The translations under genes were made by a program, and so were the position numbers. Shown in pieces: positions 37,953-48,614 of a DNA stretch of 64,000 nt. Origin of the DNA: Burkholderiales bacterium (GTDB lineage Bacteria; Pseudomonadota; Gammaproteobacteria; Burkholderiales; SG8-39); NCBI GenBank assembly GCA_027493935.1, contig JAOSJV010000001.1:372001-436000 (forward strand). The letters run 5' to 3'. How positions within the stretch are numbered: the first letter of the stretch is position 1; every line of letters begins with the position of its first letter. Under the pieces are notes generated by a model. The model was given only the letters and a program-made list of their open reading frames with translations. It ran no database searches and was not told the DNA's origin.

Positions 37953-39633
37953 ATGAACGCTCCAGGCATCGGGCAGCTGCCCAAGGTCCATTCCACGGTC
38001 GTGCACATGCTCGCCGAGGCGGCCGCGCGCGCCGGCGACCGCGAGGCGCTCGCCTGCGGCGGGCGCAGGCTCACCTACGCGCAATACCTGCGCTGCGTCG
38101 CCGGCTTCGCTCACGAGCTCGCGGGCGCCGGCGCGCGCGGCGGGCGCGTCGCGCTCGTCTGCGGCAACTCGCTCGACCTGCCGATCGCGATGTTCGCCGC
38201 CCACGCGGCGGGCGCGCAGGCCGTCCCGATCAACCCGGCCTACACGTCGCGCGAGCTCGGCCACATCCTGGCCGACGCCGCGCCCGCGGTGGTGGTGTAC
38301 GACACCGAGGTCGCCGCGACCGTCGAGCCGCTGCTTCTCCCGCCGCATCTTGCAGCGGTGCCGCACCGGGTGAAGGTCGGCGCCGGCGCCCGCTCGCTCG
38401 CCGCGTGGGCGGACGACGCCGCGCAGCGGCTGCCCGAGCCGCTGCCGTCGCCCGACGACCTCGCCACGCTGCAGTACACCGGCGGCACCACCGGGCTGCC
38501 GAAGGGCGTCGACATCACCCATGGGCAGATGTCGGTGAACATCAGCCAGCGCGAAGCGGCGCTGCCCACGCGCCCCGACGATGAAAGCGTGCTTTGCATG
38601 ATGCCGCTCTTCCACGTCTTCGCCGTGGCGATAGTGCCTGCACCTGGCCGCGTACTGCCGCGGCCGGCTGGTGATCCTGCCGCGCTACAAGCCCGACCTC
38701 GTGCTGGAGGCGATCGGCGCCGAGCGCATCACCCGGCTGCCCGCCGGCCCCACGGTGTTCATCGGCCTGCTCGCGCACGAGCGATTCGCGCGGACCGATT
38801 TCTCGAGCCTGCGCACCGCCTACTCGGGCTCGGCGCCGCTGCCCGAGGAGACGCTCAAGCGCTGGCAGGCGGCCACCGGCACGCCGATCCTGGAGGGCTT
38901 CGGGCAGACCGAGGCCGGCCCCGTGCTCACCTACGTGCGCGAGGGCGGGGTGCTCAAGCCCGGCTCGGTCGGACCGGTGCTGCCGCTCACCGAGATCGAG
39001 ATCGTCGACGTCGAGACCGGGACCCGGGTGCTGCCCGCCGGCGAGCTCGGCGAGATCCGCGCGCGTGGGCCGCAGATCATGCGCGGCTACCGCAACCGGC
39101 CGCGGGAGACCGCCGAGGCCCTGCGCGGGGGCTGGCTCTACACCGGCGACATCGGCGAGCTCGACGCCGACGGCTACCTCTACATCCGCGACCGCAAGAA
39201 GGACATGGCGATCGTCGGCGGCTACAACGTCTACCCGCGCGAGGTGGACGAGGTGCTGTTCGCGCACCCTGCGGTGAAGGAGGCCGCCGCGGCCGGCGTC
39301 CCCGACCCGTACTACGGCGAGTCGATCCGCGCGTACGTGGTCCTGAAGGAGGGCGCGACCGCGACGGTCGAGGACATCCTCGCCCACTGCGCGAGCAACC
39401 TCGCCCGGTACAAGGTGCCGAGCCGGATCCACCTCGTCGCCGAGCTGCCGCGCACCACCGTCGGCAAGATCGACCGGCGGGCGCTCAAGGAGCAGCTCGC
39501 GCGGGCGGGGGTGACGCGCGAGCCCCTCCTCTCCGAGGGGGGCACGCGCAGCGGCCGGTGGTGGCGCCGCAGGCGCATCCCCTCCTCGCCGAGGAGGGGC
39601 GCCCGCGCGGGGGCAGCCACGTGGATAGAATGA
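37953..39633 (+). CDS. Acyl/aryl-CoA ligase-like AMP-forming enzyme, one frame break, repeat-derived tail
   Basis: ANL-superfamily adenylating enzyme, about 560 residues when joined. The first frame has the phosphate loop YTGGTTGLPKG and ends near 38635; the second resumes LAAYCRGRLVILPRYKPDLVLEAIG and carries GFGQTEAGP, YTGDIGELDADGYLYIRDRKKD and the catalytic Lys in TTVGKIDRRALKEQL. It could activate an aromatic or aliphatic acid as a CoA ester in the degradation pathway. The last 35 or so residues after LARAGVTR are encoded by two degenerate copies of the hairpin repeat found at 51647-52420 (39523-39614), so the natural C-terminus has been replaced or extended by repeat sequence. Confidence 0.84.
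39523..39614 (+). repeat. Two degenerate copies of the CCCCTCCT hairpin repeat inside the ligase 3' end
   Basis: CCCCTCCTCTCCGAGGGG at 39523-39540 followed by GCGCAGCGGCCGG, and CCCCTCCTCGCCGAGGAGGG at about 39579-39598 followed by CGCCCGCGCGGG. Both match the base element of the arrays at 51647, 56501 and 63714. They lie in frame within the ligase-like gene, 20-110 bases before its stop. Confidence 0.8.
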
Positions 39634-39663
39634 GTCCGGCCGTAGAGCGTCCCGGAGACATGC

Positions 39664-40701
39664 ATGCCCCAGCCCGCCGCCCGATCCGCCCGACCCGACG
39701 CCGATCTCATCGCGGCGCTCGAGGCCGCGAACATCCATCCGCTCTGGGATCGCTACAAGGCGATCACGCCGATCGCGCCGGCCGCGCCCGACGCGCCGAT
39801 GCACTGGCGCTGGCGCGATTTCGAGCCGTTCGCCGCGCGCGCCGCGGCCGAGGTGCCGATCGAGGACGTCGAGCGCCGCGCGATGATCTTGGTCAACCCG
39901 GCCTTCGGCGGGCGGACCGTCACCACCGCGAACCTGATCGCCGCGTTCACCGTGCTCGAGCCCGGCGACCACGCGGTGCCGCACCGGCACACCGCCGCCG
40001 CGATCCGCTTCGCCACCCGCGCCGAGGGCGCGGTCACCGTCGTGAACGGCCGCCGCTGCGAGATGCACGCGGGCGATCTCGTCCTCACCCCGCCCATGTG
40101 CTGGCACGGCCACATCAACGAGGGCGAGGACCGCACCGTGTGGTTCGACGCCGCCAACATGCCGCTCGTGTGCGCGCTCGATGCGAGCTTCTTCGAGCCC
40201 GGCAGCCGCGAGGCGCACGAGTTCTGGAAGGTGGACGAGGGCGAGGAGCGGCTGTGGGCCGCCGCGGGGCTCGCCGTTCCCGGCGCGCGTCCGCCGGGCG
40301 CGCACTCGCCGAAATACCGCTATCCCGGCGCGGAGACGCGGCGCATGCTCGACGCCGTCGTCCCCGGACCCGACGGCATGCGCGTCCTGCGCTACGTCCA
40401 TCCGCTGACCGGCGGCGCGGTGATGCCCACGCTCGACTGCTACGCCGTGCGGCTCGGCGACGGCGCCGCCACCGCGGCGCGCCGCTCGACCTGGAACGCC
40501 GTGTGCCTCGTCGTCTCCGGCGAAGGCCGCTCCACCGTCGGCGACCGCACCGTCGAATGGTCGCGGCACGACGTGTTCACGATCCCGCACTGGACGTGGG
40601 CGAGCCACGCGGCGACCGGCGGCGCGGCCGACCTCTTCATGGTGACCGACCGCGAGGTGTACGCGCGGCTCGAGCTGGCGCGCGAGGAAGTGCAGGCCTG
40701 A
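39664..40701 (+). CDS. Gentisate 1,2-dioxygenase-like bicupin
   Basis: 345-residue bicupin of the gentisate/salicylate/1-hydroxy-2-naphthoate dioxygenase group, an Fe(II) ring-cleavage enzyme. The N-terminal cupin has PHRHTAAAIRF with His107 and His109 and a third ligand His148 in MCWHGHINEG; the 39-residue His-His spacing matches gentisate dioxygenases (98/137). The second cupin (CLVVSGEGRSTVGDRTVEW, PHWTWASH) is also recognisable. It starts 30 bases after the ligase-like gene. Its presence says that the pathway ends in cleavage of an ortho-hydroxy aromatic acid, or that unit 3 can finish gentisate- or salicylate-like compounds. Substrate not decidable from sequence. Confidence 0.88.
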   Translation: MPQPAARSARPDADLIAALEAANIHPLWDRYKAITPIAPAAPDAPMHWRWRDFEPFAARAAAEVPIEDVERRAMILVNPAFGGRTVTTANLIAAFTVLEPGDHAVPHRHTAAAIRFATRAEGAVTVVNGRRCEMHAGDLVLTPPMCWHGHINEGEDRTVWFDAANMPLVCALDASFFEPGSREAHEFWKVDEGEERLWAAAGLAVPGARPPGAHSPKYRYPGAETRRMLDAVVPGPDGMRVLRYVHPLTGGAVMPTLDCYAVRLGDGAATAARRSTWNAVCLVVSGEGRSTVGDRTVEWSRHDVFTIPHWTWASHAATGGAADLFMVTDREVYARLELAREEVQA

Positions 40702-40755
40702 TGCCGCGGCGAAGCGCGAGCGCGCGCGTCGCGGCTCGCGGCGCGCGGGGCGGCC

Positions 40756-43111
<2,356 letters not shown>

Positions 43112-43410
43112 GGGGTTTGCCGGCGGAGCGCGCTCGATCGCGGCGACCGGGCGCTCTCCCGGCGGCCCGCGGAACCTCCGGCGCGCGGCGTGCGGCCGCG
43201 CGACGGCGGCCGGATATGCCGCGTGCGCACGCGCAAAGGGCGCGATCCCCGTCCCGCTCGCGGCCCGCGCGTCCCCGGCGCGCGACGGCCGCCGCGCACG
43301 GCGGCTCGCGCCCACGCCGGTCGCGCGACGCGGTGACCGCCGAGGAGCGCGTCCTCCAGACGGTAGCGAGGCCCCTGCGCCGCGACCGCGCTGCGGGCGG
43401 CGCGGTCCGC
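43112..43410. other. Intergenic gap between convergent genes
   Basis: About 300 bases, extremely GC-rich, between the end of the plus-strand large subunit and the end of the minus-strand LysR gene. I see no gene, no clear terminator hairpin with a T run, and no copy of the hairpin repeat. It marks the boundary between the catabolic region and the redox cluster. Confidence 0.6.
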
Positions 43411-44310
43411 TCAGCCGAGCGCCGAATCGGCGCGCAGCCGCGCCGCCATCAGGTCGACGAAGGCGCGCACCTTCGCCGAAGCGTATCTGCCCTCCCGGTG
43501 CACGAGGTGCACCGGCCACGGCGGCGGCTCGAACGCCTGCAGCAGCCGCTTCAGCCGGCGCGCGGCCAGCAGCGGCGCGACCTGATACGACAGCAGGCGC
43601 GTGATGCCGAAGCCGCGCAGCGCCGCCTCGATCGCGGCGTCGTTGGTGGTCACCGTGAGCCGCGGGCGCACGCGCACCGGGCGCATCCCCTCTGCCGTGG
43701 CGAAGCGCCAGTGGATCGCGCCGCTGCCGGCGACGGAGGCGATCGTCGCGTGCTGCGGCAGATCCTGCGGGGAGCGCGGCGTGCCTCGCCGCCCGAGGTA
43801 GGCGGGTGAGGCGCACAGCACGACGCGAACGCTCCCCACCCGCAGCGCACGCATGGAGGAATCGGCGAGCTCGCCGATGCGCACGCCGACGTCGATGCCC
43901 TCCTCGAGCAGGTTGACCGAGCGGTCGAGCAGCACCGCGGAGACTTCGGTCCTCGGATAGCGCTCGAGATAGTCGACGATCCCCGGCATCACGAACATCC
44001 GCCCGAACAGCACCGGCGCCGTGACCGTGAGCTGGCCGCGCGGCTCGGCGTTGCCGCCCGCGACCGACTCCTCGGCCGCCTCGACCTCGGCGAGGATGCG
44101 GCGCGCCTCCTCGAGATAGCGCAGCCCGGCGTCGGTCGCGCGCACGTAGCGCGTGGTGCGGTCGAGCAGCTTCACGCCCAGGCGTGCCTCGAGCGTCGCC
44201 ACCGCGCGCGTCACGGCCGGGGGCGACATCCGCAGGCGTCGCGCGCCGGCGGCGAAACCTTCCTCCTCGGCCACGGCGACGAACACGTTCATGCACTGGA
44301 AGCGGTCCAT
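43411..44310 (-). CDS. LysR-family transcriptional regulator
   Basis: 299-residue LysR protein. The winged helix-turn-helix covers about residues 1-60 (FVAVAEEEGFAAGARRLRMSPPAVTRAVATLE split over the motif, then LGVKLLDRTTR), followed by the effector domain (GQLTVTAPVLFGRMFVMPGIVDYLERYP). The wording PAVTRAVATLE and RTTRYVRATDAG belongs to the CrgA/DmlR-like branch. It is divergent from the AhpD-like gene at 44442, the standard arrangement for a LysR regulator and its target. Confidence 0.92.
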   Translation of the reverse strand: MDRFQCMNVFVAVAEEEGFAAGARRLRMSPPAVTRAVATLEARLGVKLLDRTTRYVRATDAGLRYLEEARRILAEVEAAEESVAGGNAEPRGQLTVTAPVLFGRMFVMPGIVDYLERYPRTEVSAVLLDRSVNLLEEGIDVGVRIGELADSSMRALRVGSVRVVLCASPAYLGRRGTPRSPQDLPQHATIASVAGSGAIHWRFATAEGMRPVRVRPRLTVTTNDAAIEAALRGFGITRLLSYQVAPLLAARRLKRLLQAFEPPPWPVHLVHREGRYASAKVRAFVDLMAARLRADSALG

Positions 44311-44319
44311 GGGTCATTC

Positions 44320-44374
44320 CGCGAACTGGAAGGAAGAATTGTGTTTGGCGGCGATTCTTCCCGCAACTGGAATC
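44320..44374. promoter_or_regulatory. Divergent LysR control region
   Basis: The 131-bp gap between lysR and the AhpD-like gene contains a perfect inverted repeat GGAAGAAT (44332-44339) / ATTCTTCC (44354-44361) and a direct repeat CGAACTGGAA / CGCAACTGGAA overlapping it on each side. This spacing (22 bases centre to centre) fits binding of a LysR dimer of dimers. The T-N11-A LysR core was not cleanly identified, so the site is a candidate only. Confidence 0.45.
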
Positions 44375-44441
44375 TGAGACAGTGCCATGCGTCGCCGCGC
44401 CCGGCGCGCGACGCCCGACTCAACCGCGAAGGAGATCGAAC

Positions 44442-44987
44442 ATGAGCCGCTTGAACGTCGTCACGAACGAGACCGCCAGCGCCGAGCAGAAGGCGCTGCT
44501 GGCGGCGATCCAGTCGCAGCTCGGCATGGTTCCCAACTTCCTCAAGGTCTTCGCCAACTCGCCCGCCGCGCTGCGCGCCTTCCTCGGCCTGCACGGCATC
44601 GCCGGCGAGGGCAGCCTGGACGCGCCGACCCGCGAGCGCATCGCGCTGGCACTGGCGCAGCAGAACGCCTGCCAGTACTGCGTATCGGCCCACAGCGCGA
44701 TCGGCCGCAAGGCGGGCCTCGACGCGGCGGAGATCGAGGCCAACCGCGCCGGCACCAGCAGCGACGCCAAGGCCGCCGCGGCGGTGAAGTTCGCGAAGGC
44801 GCTCGCCGAGCACAACGGCGAGGTCGCCACCGCCGAGATCCTCGCGATCCGCAACGCCGGCTACGGCGACGCGGAGATCGTCGAGATCATCACCCACGTG
44901 GGAATGAACGTGCTCACCAACATCCTCGGCAAGGCGAGCCGGGTCGAGATCGACTTCCCGCGAGTCGCGCTCGAGCGCGCCGCGTAG
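44442..44987 (+). CDS. Carboxymuconolactone-decarboxylase/AhpD-like protein 1
   Basis: 181-residue peroxidase-related AhpD-fold protein. The start at 44442 follows AAGGAGAT and gives MSRLNVVTNETASAEQ. The redox motif ACQYCVSAHSAIG (Cys-X-X-Cys near residue 72) identifies the alkylhydroperoxidase-like branch rather than a true decarboxylase. It would act as a thiol-based peroxidase or a related oxidoreductase in the cytoplasm. It is divergent from lysR and 65 bases upstream of the multi-domain oxidoreductase. Confidence 0.9.
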   Translation: MSRLNVVTNETASAEQKALLAAIQSQLGMVPNFLKVFANSPAALRAFLGLHGIAGEGSLDAPTRERIALALAQQNACQYCVSAHSAIGRKAGLDAAEIEANRAGTSSDAKAAAAVKFAKALAEHNGEVATAEILAIRNAGYGDAEIVEIITHVGMNVLTNILGKASRVEIDFPRVALERAA

Positions 44988-45052
44988 CCCCGGGCATGGC
45001 CGCCGCGTAACGCACGCCGGCGGCCCGCCGGCACCGCATTGAGAGGAACGCG

Positions 45053-46636
45053 ATGGGACACCGGTTTGCAGCACTGGCCTTCACCGATTCGGTGCGCGAA
45101 GTGCAGCGCGCGCTCGGCAGTCGCGCCGGCTACGCGGCGATGGACGAAGGCGAGGACTACAGCCACGTCCTCACCGGGCGCGAAGCGGCGTTCATCGCGG
45201 CGCGCGACAGCGTCTACATGGCGAGCGTGAGCGAGACCGGCTGGCCGTACGTGCAGCACCGCGGCGGCCCGGCGGGCTTCGTGCGGGTCCTCGACGAGCG
45301 CACCATCGGCTTCGCCGACTTCCGCGGTAACCGCCAGTACGTGAGCGTCGGCAACCTGCGCAAGGACGACCGGGTGGCGCTCATTTTCGTGGACTACCCG
45401 AACCGCACGCGGCTCAAGCTCCTCGGCCGCGTGCGCCTCGTCGGCAGCGGCGAGCCCGCGCTGCTCGACCGTCTGGCGGTGGCCGACGCTCGCACGGCGG
45501 TCGAGCGCGGCTTCGTCATCGGCATCGAGGCCTTCGACTGGAACTGCCCGCGGCACATCACGCCGCGCTACAGCGCGGCCGAAGTCGAGGCGCTCGTCGC
45601 GCCGCTGCTGGAGGAGAACCGCGCGCTCGAAGCCGCGCTGCGCCCGGCGCGGGCCGCGCTGCCCGCGGCCATCGGCGACGGTCCGCTCGAGCTCGTCATC
45701 TCGGGCGTGCGCCAGCTCACGCCGCGCGTGCGCGCCTACGAGCTGCGCGACCCGCACGGACGCGCGCTTCCCCGCGGTGCAGGCGGGCGCGCACCTCGAG
45801 GTGCCGGTCCGCTACGACAGCGGCGAGACTGCGACGCGACGCTACTCGATCGCTTCCGGATCCGGCGCGGCGCGACGCCTACGAGATCGCCGTGCTGCGC
45901 GAGGACGCCGGCGCGGGCGGCTCGCGCGCCGTGCACGAATCGTTCGCGATCGGCCTGCGCCTGCGCTGCGGGCCGCCGCGCAGCGACTTCGCGCTGCACG
46001 AGGACGCGCGGCCCGCCGTGCTGATCGCCGGCGGAATCGGTATCACCCCGATCAAGGCGATGGCGCACGCGCTCGAGGCGCGCGGCGCGGCCGCGCCGCT
46101 GCACTACGCCGTGCGCAGCGGCGCGGAGGCCGCCTACCGCGACGAGCTTGCGCGCGAGCTCGGCGCCCGCCTGCATCTGTATTCGTCGGCGGACGGCCGG
46201 CGCATGGACATCGCGGCGCTGCTGACGGCCGCACCGCCGGAGGCGCTGTTCTACGCGTGCGGCCCGCACCGACTGCTCGACGCCGTCGCGCGGTGCGCCG
46301 GGAAGGCCGGGATCGATCCCGCGCGCGTCCGCGTCGAGCGCTTTGCCGCGTCGATCGCGCCCGACGCCGGACCGATCGAGGTCGCGCTGCGCCGATCGGG
46401 CAGGACGCTGCAGGTCGCGCGCGATCAGACCATCCTCGACGCCGCGCTTGCCGCCGGCGTCGAGGGTGCGCTACGGCTGCCGCGCCGGCACCTGCGGCAC
46501 CTGCGCGGTCGCGGTCCTCGAAGGCGAGCCCGCCCATCGGGACCGCGTGCTCTCGCCGGCCGAGCGCGAACACGGGCACCTGATGTGCCCCTGCATCTCG
46601 CGCGCCACGGGCGGGCGGCTGGTGCTCGATCTGTGA
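45053..46636 (+). CDS. PPOX-ferredoxin reductase-[2Fe-2S] fusion oxidoreductase, three frame breaks
   Basis: About 527 residues when joined. Residues 1-200 are a pyridoxamine-phosphate-oxidase-like FMN split barrel (MGHRFAALAFTDSVREVQ; GWPYVQHRGGPAGFVRVLDE). Residues about 210-430 are a ferredoxin-NADP reductase domain (AHLEVPVRY, YSIAS, then IAGGIGITPIKAMAHALE and FYACGPHRLLD). The C-terminus is a plant-type ferredoxin, CRAGTCGTCAVAVLEG with a final CPCISRA. Frames change near 45775, 45868 and 46475; the last break falls just before the first cluster Cys. All domains are conserved around the breaks. The fusion puts an FMN oxidase/reductase and its own electron supply on one chain. Confidence 0.82.
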
Positions 46637-46768
46637 CAACCCGCGGGCGACCGAGCCCCGCCGTTCACGCCTTGCGCGGCGTTCGCGCGGCCTCGCGCGC
46701 GGGCGCCGGCGCGCCGTGTGCCATCCCGGAACACCTCGAGCTCGCGATGCGGGGGCGGTCCGACCGGC

Positions 46769-47305
46769 TCACAGACTGGGCGCCGCGGGGAAGTCGAGCG
46801 GCGTCCGGTGAACGCGATTGAACAGGTTGGTGAACACGGTCTGGGCGATCGTCAGCAGCGACTCGGCGATCTGCGCATCGTCGTATCCGGCGGCCTGGAC
46901 CGCGCGCAGGTCCTCGTCCGACACGCGCGCCTGCGGATGGATCAGCCCGCGCACGAAATTCACGAGCGCCCCGATCCGGGGATGCCCGGACGCGCCGCGC
47001 CGGATGGCGACCAGCTCCGCGTCGGCGAGTCCCGCCTTCTTCCCCAGAAGCGAGTGGGCGGCGAGGCAGTAGTCGCAGCCGTAGGATTCGCTCACGACGA
47101 GCTTGATCGCCTCGATCTCGGCGGCGCTCAGCCGTCCCGACTTGAGCGCGTGATCGACGTGCAGCACGGCGCCGAGCGCCGCGGCGCTGTTGCCGATGCC
47201 CTGGTAGATGTTCGGGACCCCGCCTACGGCGCGCTCGATCGCGTCGTAGAGCGCCTTGGTCGGTCCGGCCGCTTGCTCGGGTTTGACGACGTTCAGCCTT
47301 GGCAT
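46769..47305 (-). CDS. Carboxymuconolactone-decarboxylase/AhpD-like protein 2
   Basis: 178-residue AhpD-fold protein starting MPRLNVVKPEQAAGPTKALYDAI, with the redox motif GCDYCLAAHSLLGKK (Cys-X-X-Cys near residue 76). Only distantly similar to the copy at 44442. It lies on the minus strand, convergent with the fusion oxidoreductase and divergent from the AraC-type gene 144 bases away, which is probably its regulator. Ribosome site AAGGAGC precedes the ATG. Confidence 0.9.
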   Translation of the reverse strand: MPRLNVVKPEQAAGPTKALYDAIERAVGGVPNIYQGIGNSAAALGAVLHVDHALKSGRLSAAEIEAIKLVVSESYGCDYCLAAHSLLGKKAGLADAELVAIRRGASGHPRIGALVNFVRGLIHPQARVSDEDLRAVQAAGYDDAQIAESLLTIAQTVFTNLFNRVHRTPLDFPAAPSL

Positions 47306-47383
47306 GTCGGTGCTCCTTCGTTGGTTGGGTTCGATCCGATCGCTGCGGTTGCTTCCCGGGGGAAGTTGCCGGAGAATGTAGTC

Positions 47384-47445
47384 TCATCTGCATGGACGGC
47401 AAATGCCAAAAAGTCCTGGATTCATGAGAGAGCGTCCAGAAAGCG
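47384..47445. promoter_or_regulatory. Divergent AraC control region
   Basis: In the 144-bp gap between the AhpD-like 2 and AraC genes, CTCAT (near 47385) and ATGAG (near 47424) form an inverted pair and CTGGA / TCCAG a second one. These could be AraC half-sites, but no convincing -35/-10 pair could be fixed on either strand. Confidence 0.3.
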
Positions 47446-47449
47446 CACA

Positions 47450-48380
47450 GTGGATGTACTGAGCGACATATTGCAGTCGGTCCATCTCGGCGGCGGCGTG
47501 CGCTTCCGGTGCGAGCTTTCCGCGCCTTGGGGCATGGCGATGAAGGCGAGCCCGGCCGCCGAGTTCCACGTGATCGTGCGCGGCAGCTGCTGGCTGCACA
47601 TCGCCGGGCGCAAGGAACCGATCGCGCTGCAGGGCGGCGACCTGGTGGCGTTCCTGCACGGCGACGGGCATCGTCTCGTCGACCGGCCCGGCGGCAAGGC
47701 GCGCCCGATCGAGGACATCGTCGCGGGACAGAACCTGGATCACTACGGCCCGGTCACCCACGGCGGCGACGGGATGCCGGCCACGATCCTGTGCGGCTAC
47801 TTCGAGTTCGACCGCGACCGCCGGCATCCGCTGGTGGCGGCACTGCCGCCGGTGATCCTCCTGCGCGGCACCGACGGCGCGGAGTTCGCGTGGCTGCAGA
47901 CGGCGCTCAATTTCATGATCCACGAGACGAAGGCGGCGCGGCCCGGAGCCGAGGCGGTGGTCAACCGGCTGGTGGGCGTGCTCTTCATCCAGATGGTGCG
48001 GGCGCATCTCGCGCAGTCCCGGGCGCCGCACGGTGTGTTGGCCGCCATCGCGGACAGGCAGATCGGCGCCGCGCTGCGCCTCGTGCATCAGGCGCCGCAG
48101 CGCGCCCTGGACGCTGGCGTCGCTCGCCAAGGGGGCGGGCATGTCGCGCTCGGCTTTCGTCGCCCGTTTCGGTGCGCTCGTCGGGCGCACGCCGTTGCAG
48201 TACCTGACGTTCTGGCGCATGGAGCGCGCGCGCGCGCTCCTGGCCGGGGCGGATCTCGGCACCGCGGAGATTGCCGAGCGGGTCGGCTACCGGTCCGAAG
48301 CGTCGTTCAGCAAGGCGTTCAAGAAGGTGGTGGGCGTCGGCCCCGGCGCATACCGGCGCGGCCGTGCGCGCAAGCGATGA
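47450..48380 (+). CDS. AraC-family regulator with cupin N-terminus, one frame break
   Basis: About 309 residues when joined, from a GTG at 47450 (VDVLSDILQSVHLGGGVRF). The N-terminal half is the cupin_6 ligand domain (EFHVIVRGSCWLHIAG; GGDLVAFLHGDGH). Near 48115 the frame changes within GCGCCCTGGACG and the second frame gives PWTLASLAKGAGMSRSAFVARFGALVG and the second helix-turn-helix ERVGYRSEASFSKAFKKVVG. This subtype typically controls adjacent oxidoreductase or AhpD-like genes in response to small oxidised compounds. The helix-turn-helix is complete after frame repair. Confidence 0.86.
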
Positions 48381-48614
48381 GAGGATGAATCCGGCCCGTT
48401 CGCCGCGCCCGATGCGGCCGCATCGCCTGGATTCGTGAGGCGCGGCGATAGCTGCGCCTGCGGCCGGTCGCTGCGCCCGCCCGGGGGCGGCGTCGTGGCG
48501 CATCCGCACCGAGCCTTCGCTGGAGGCGACGCGCGCCGCGGGCGCGGCAACCACGGGTGCGTGGACGAAAGAGGCGTCCTATACTGCGGTGCGCAGTCCG
48601 GCGCGTGCACGCCG

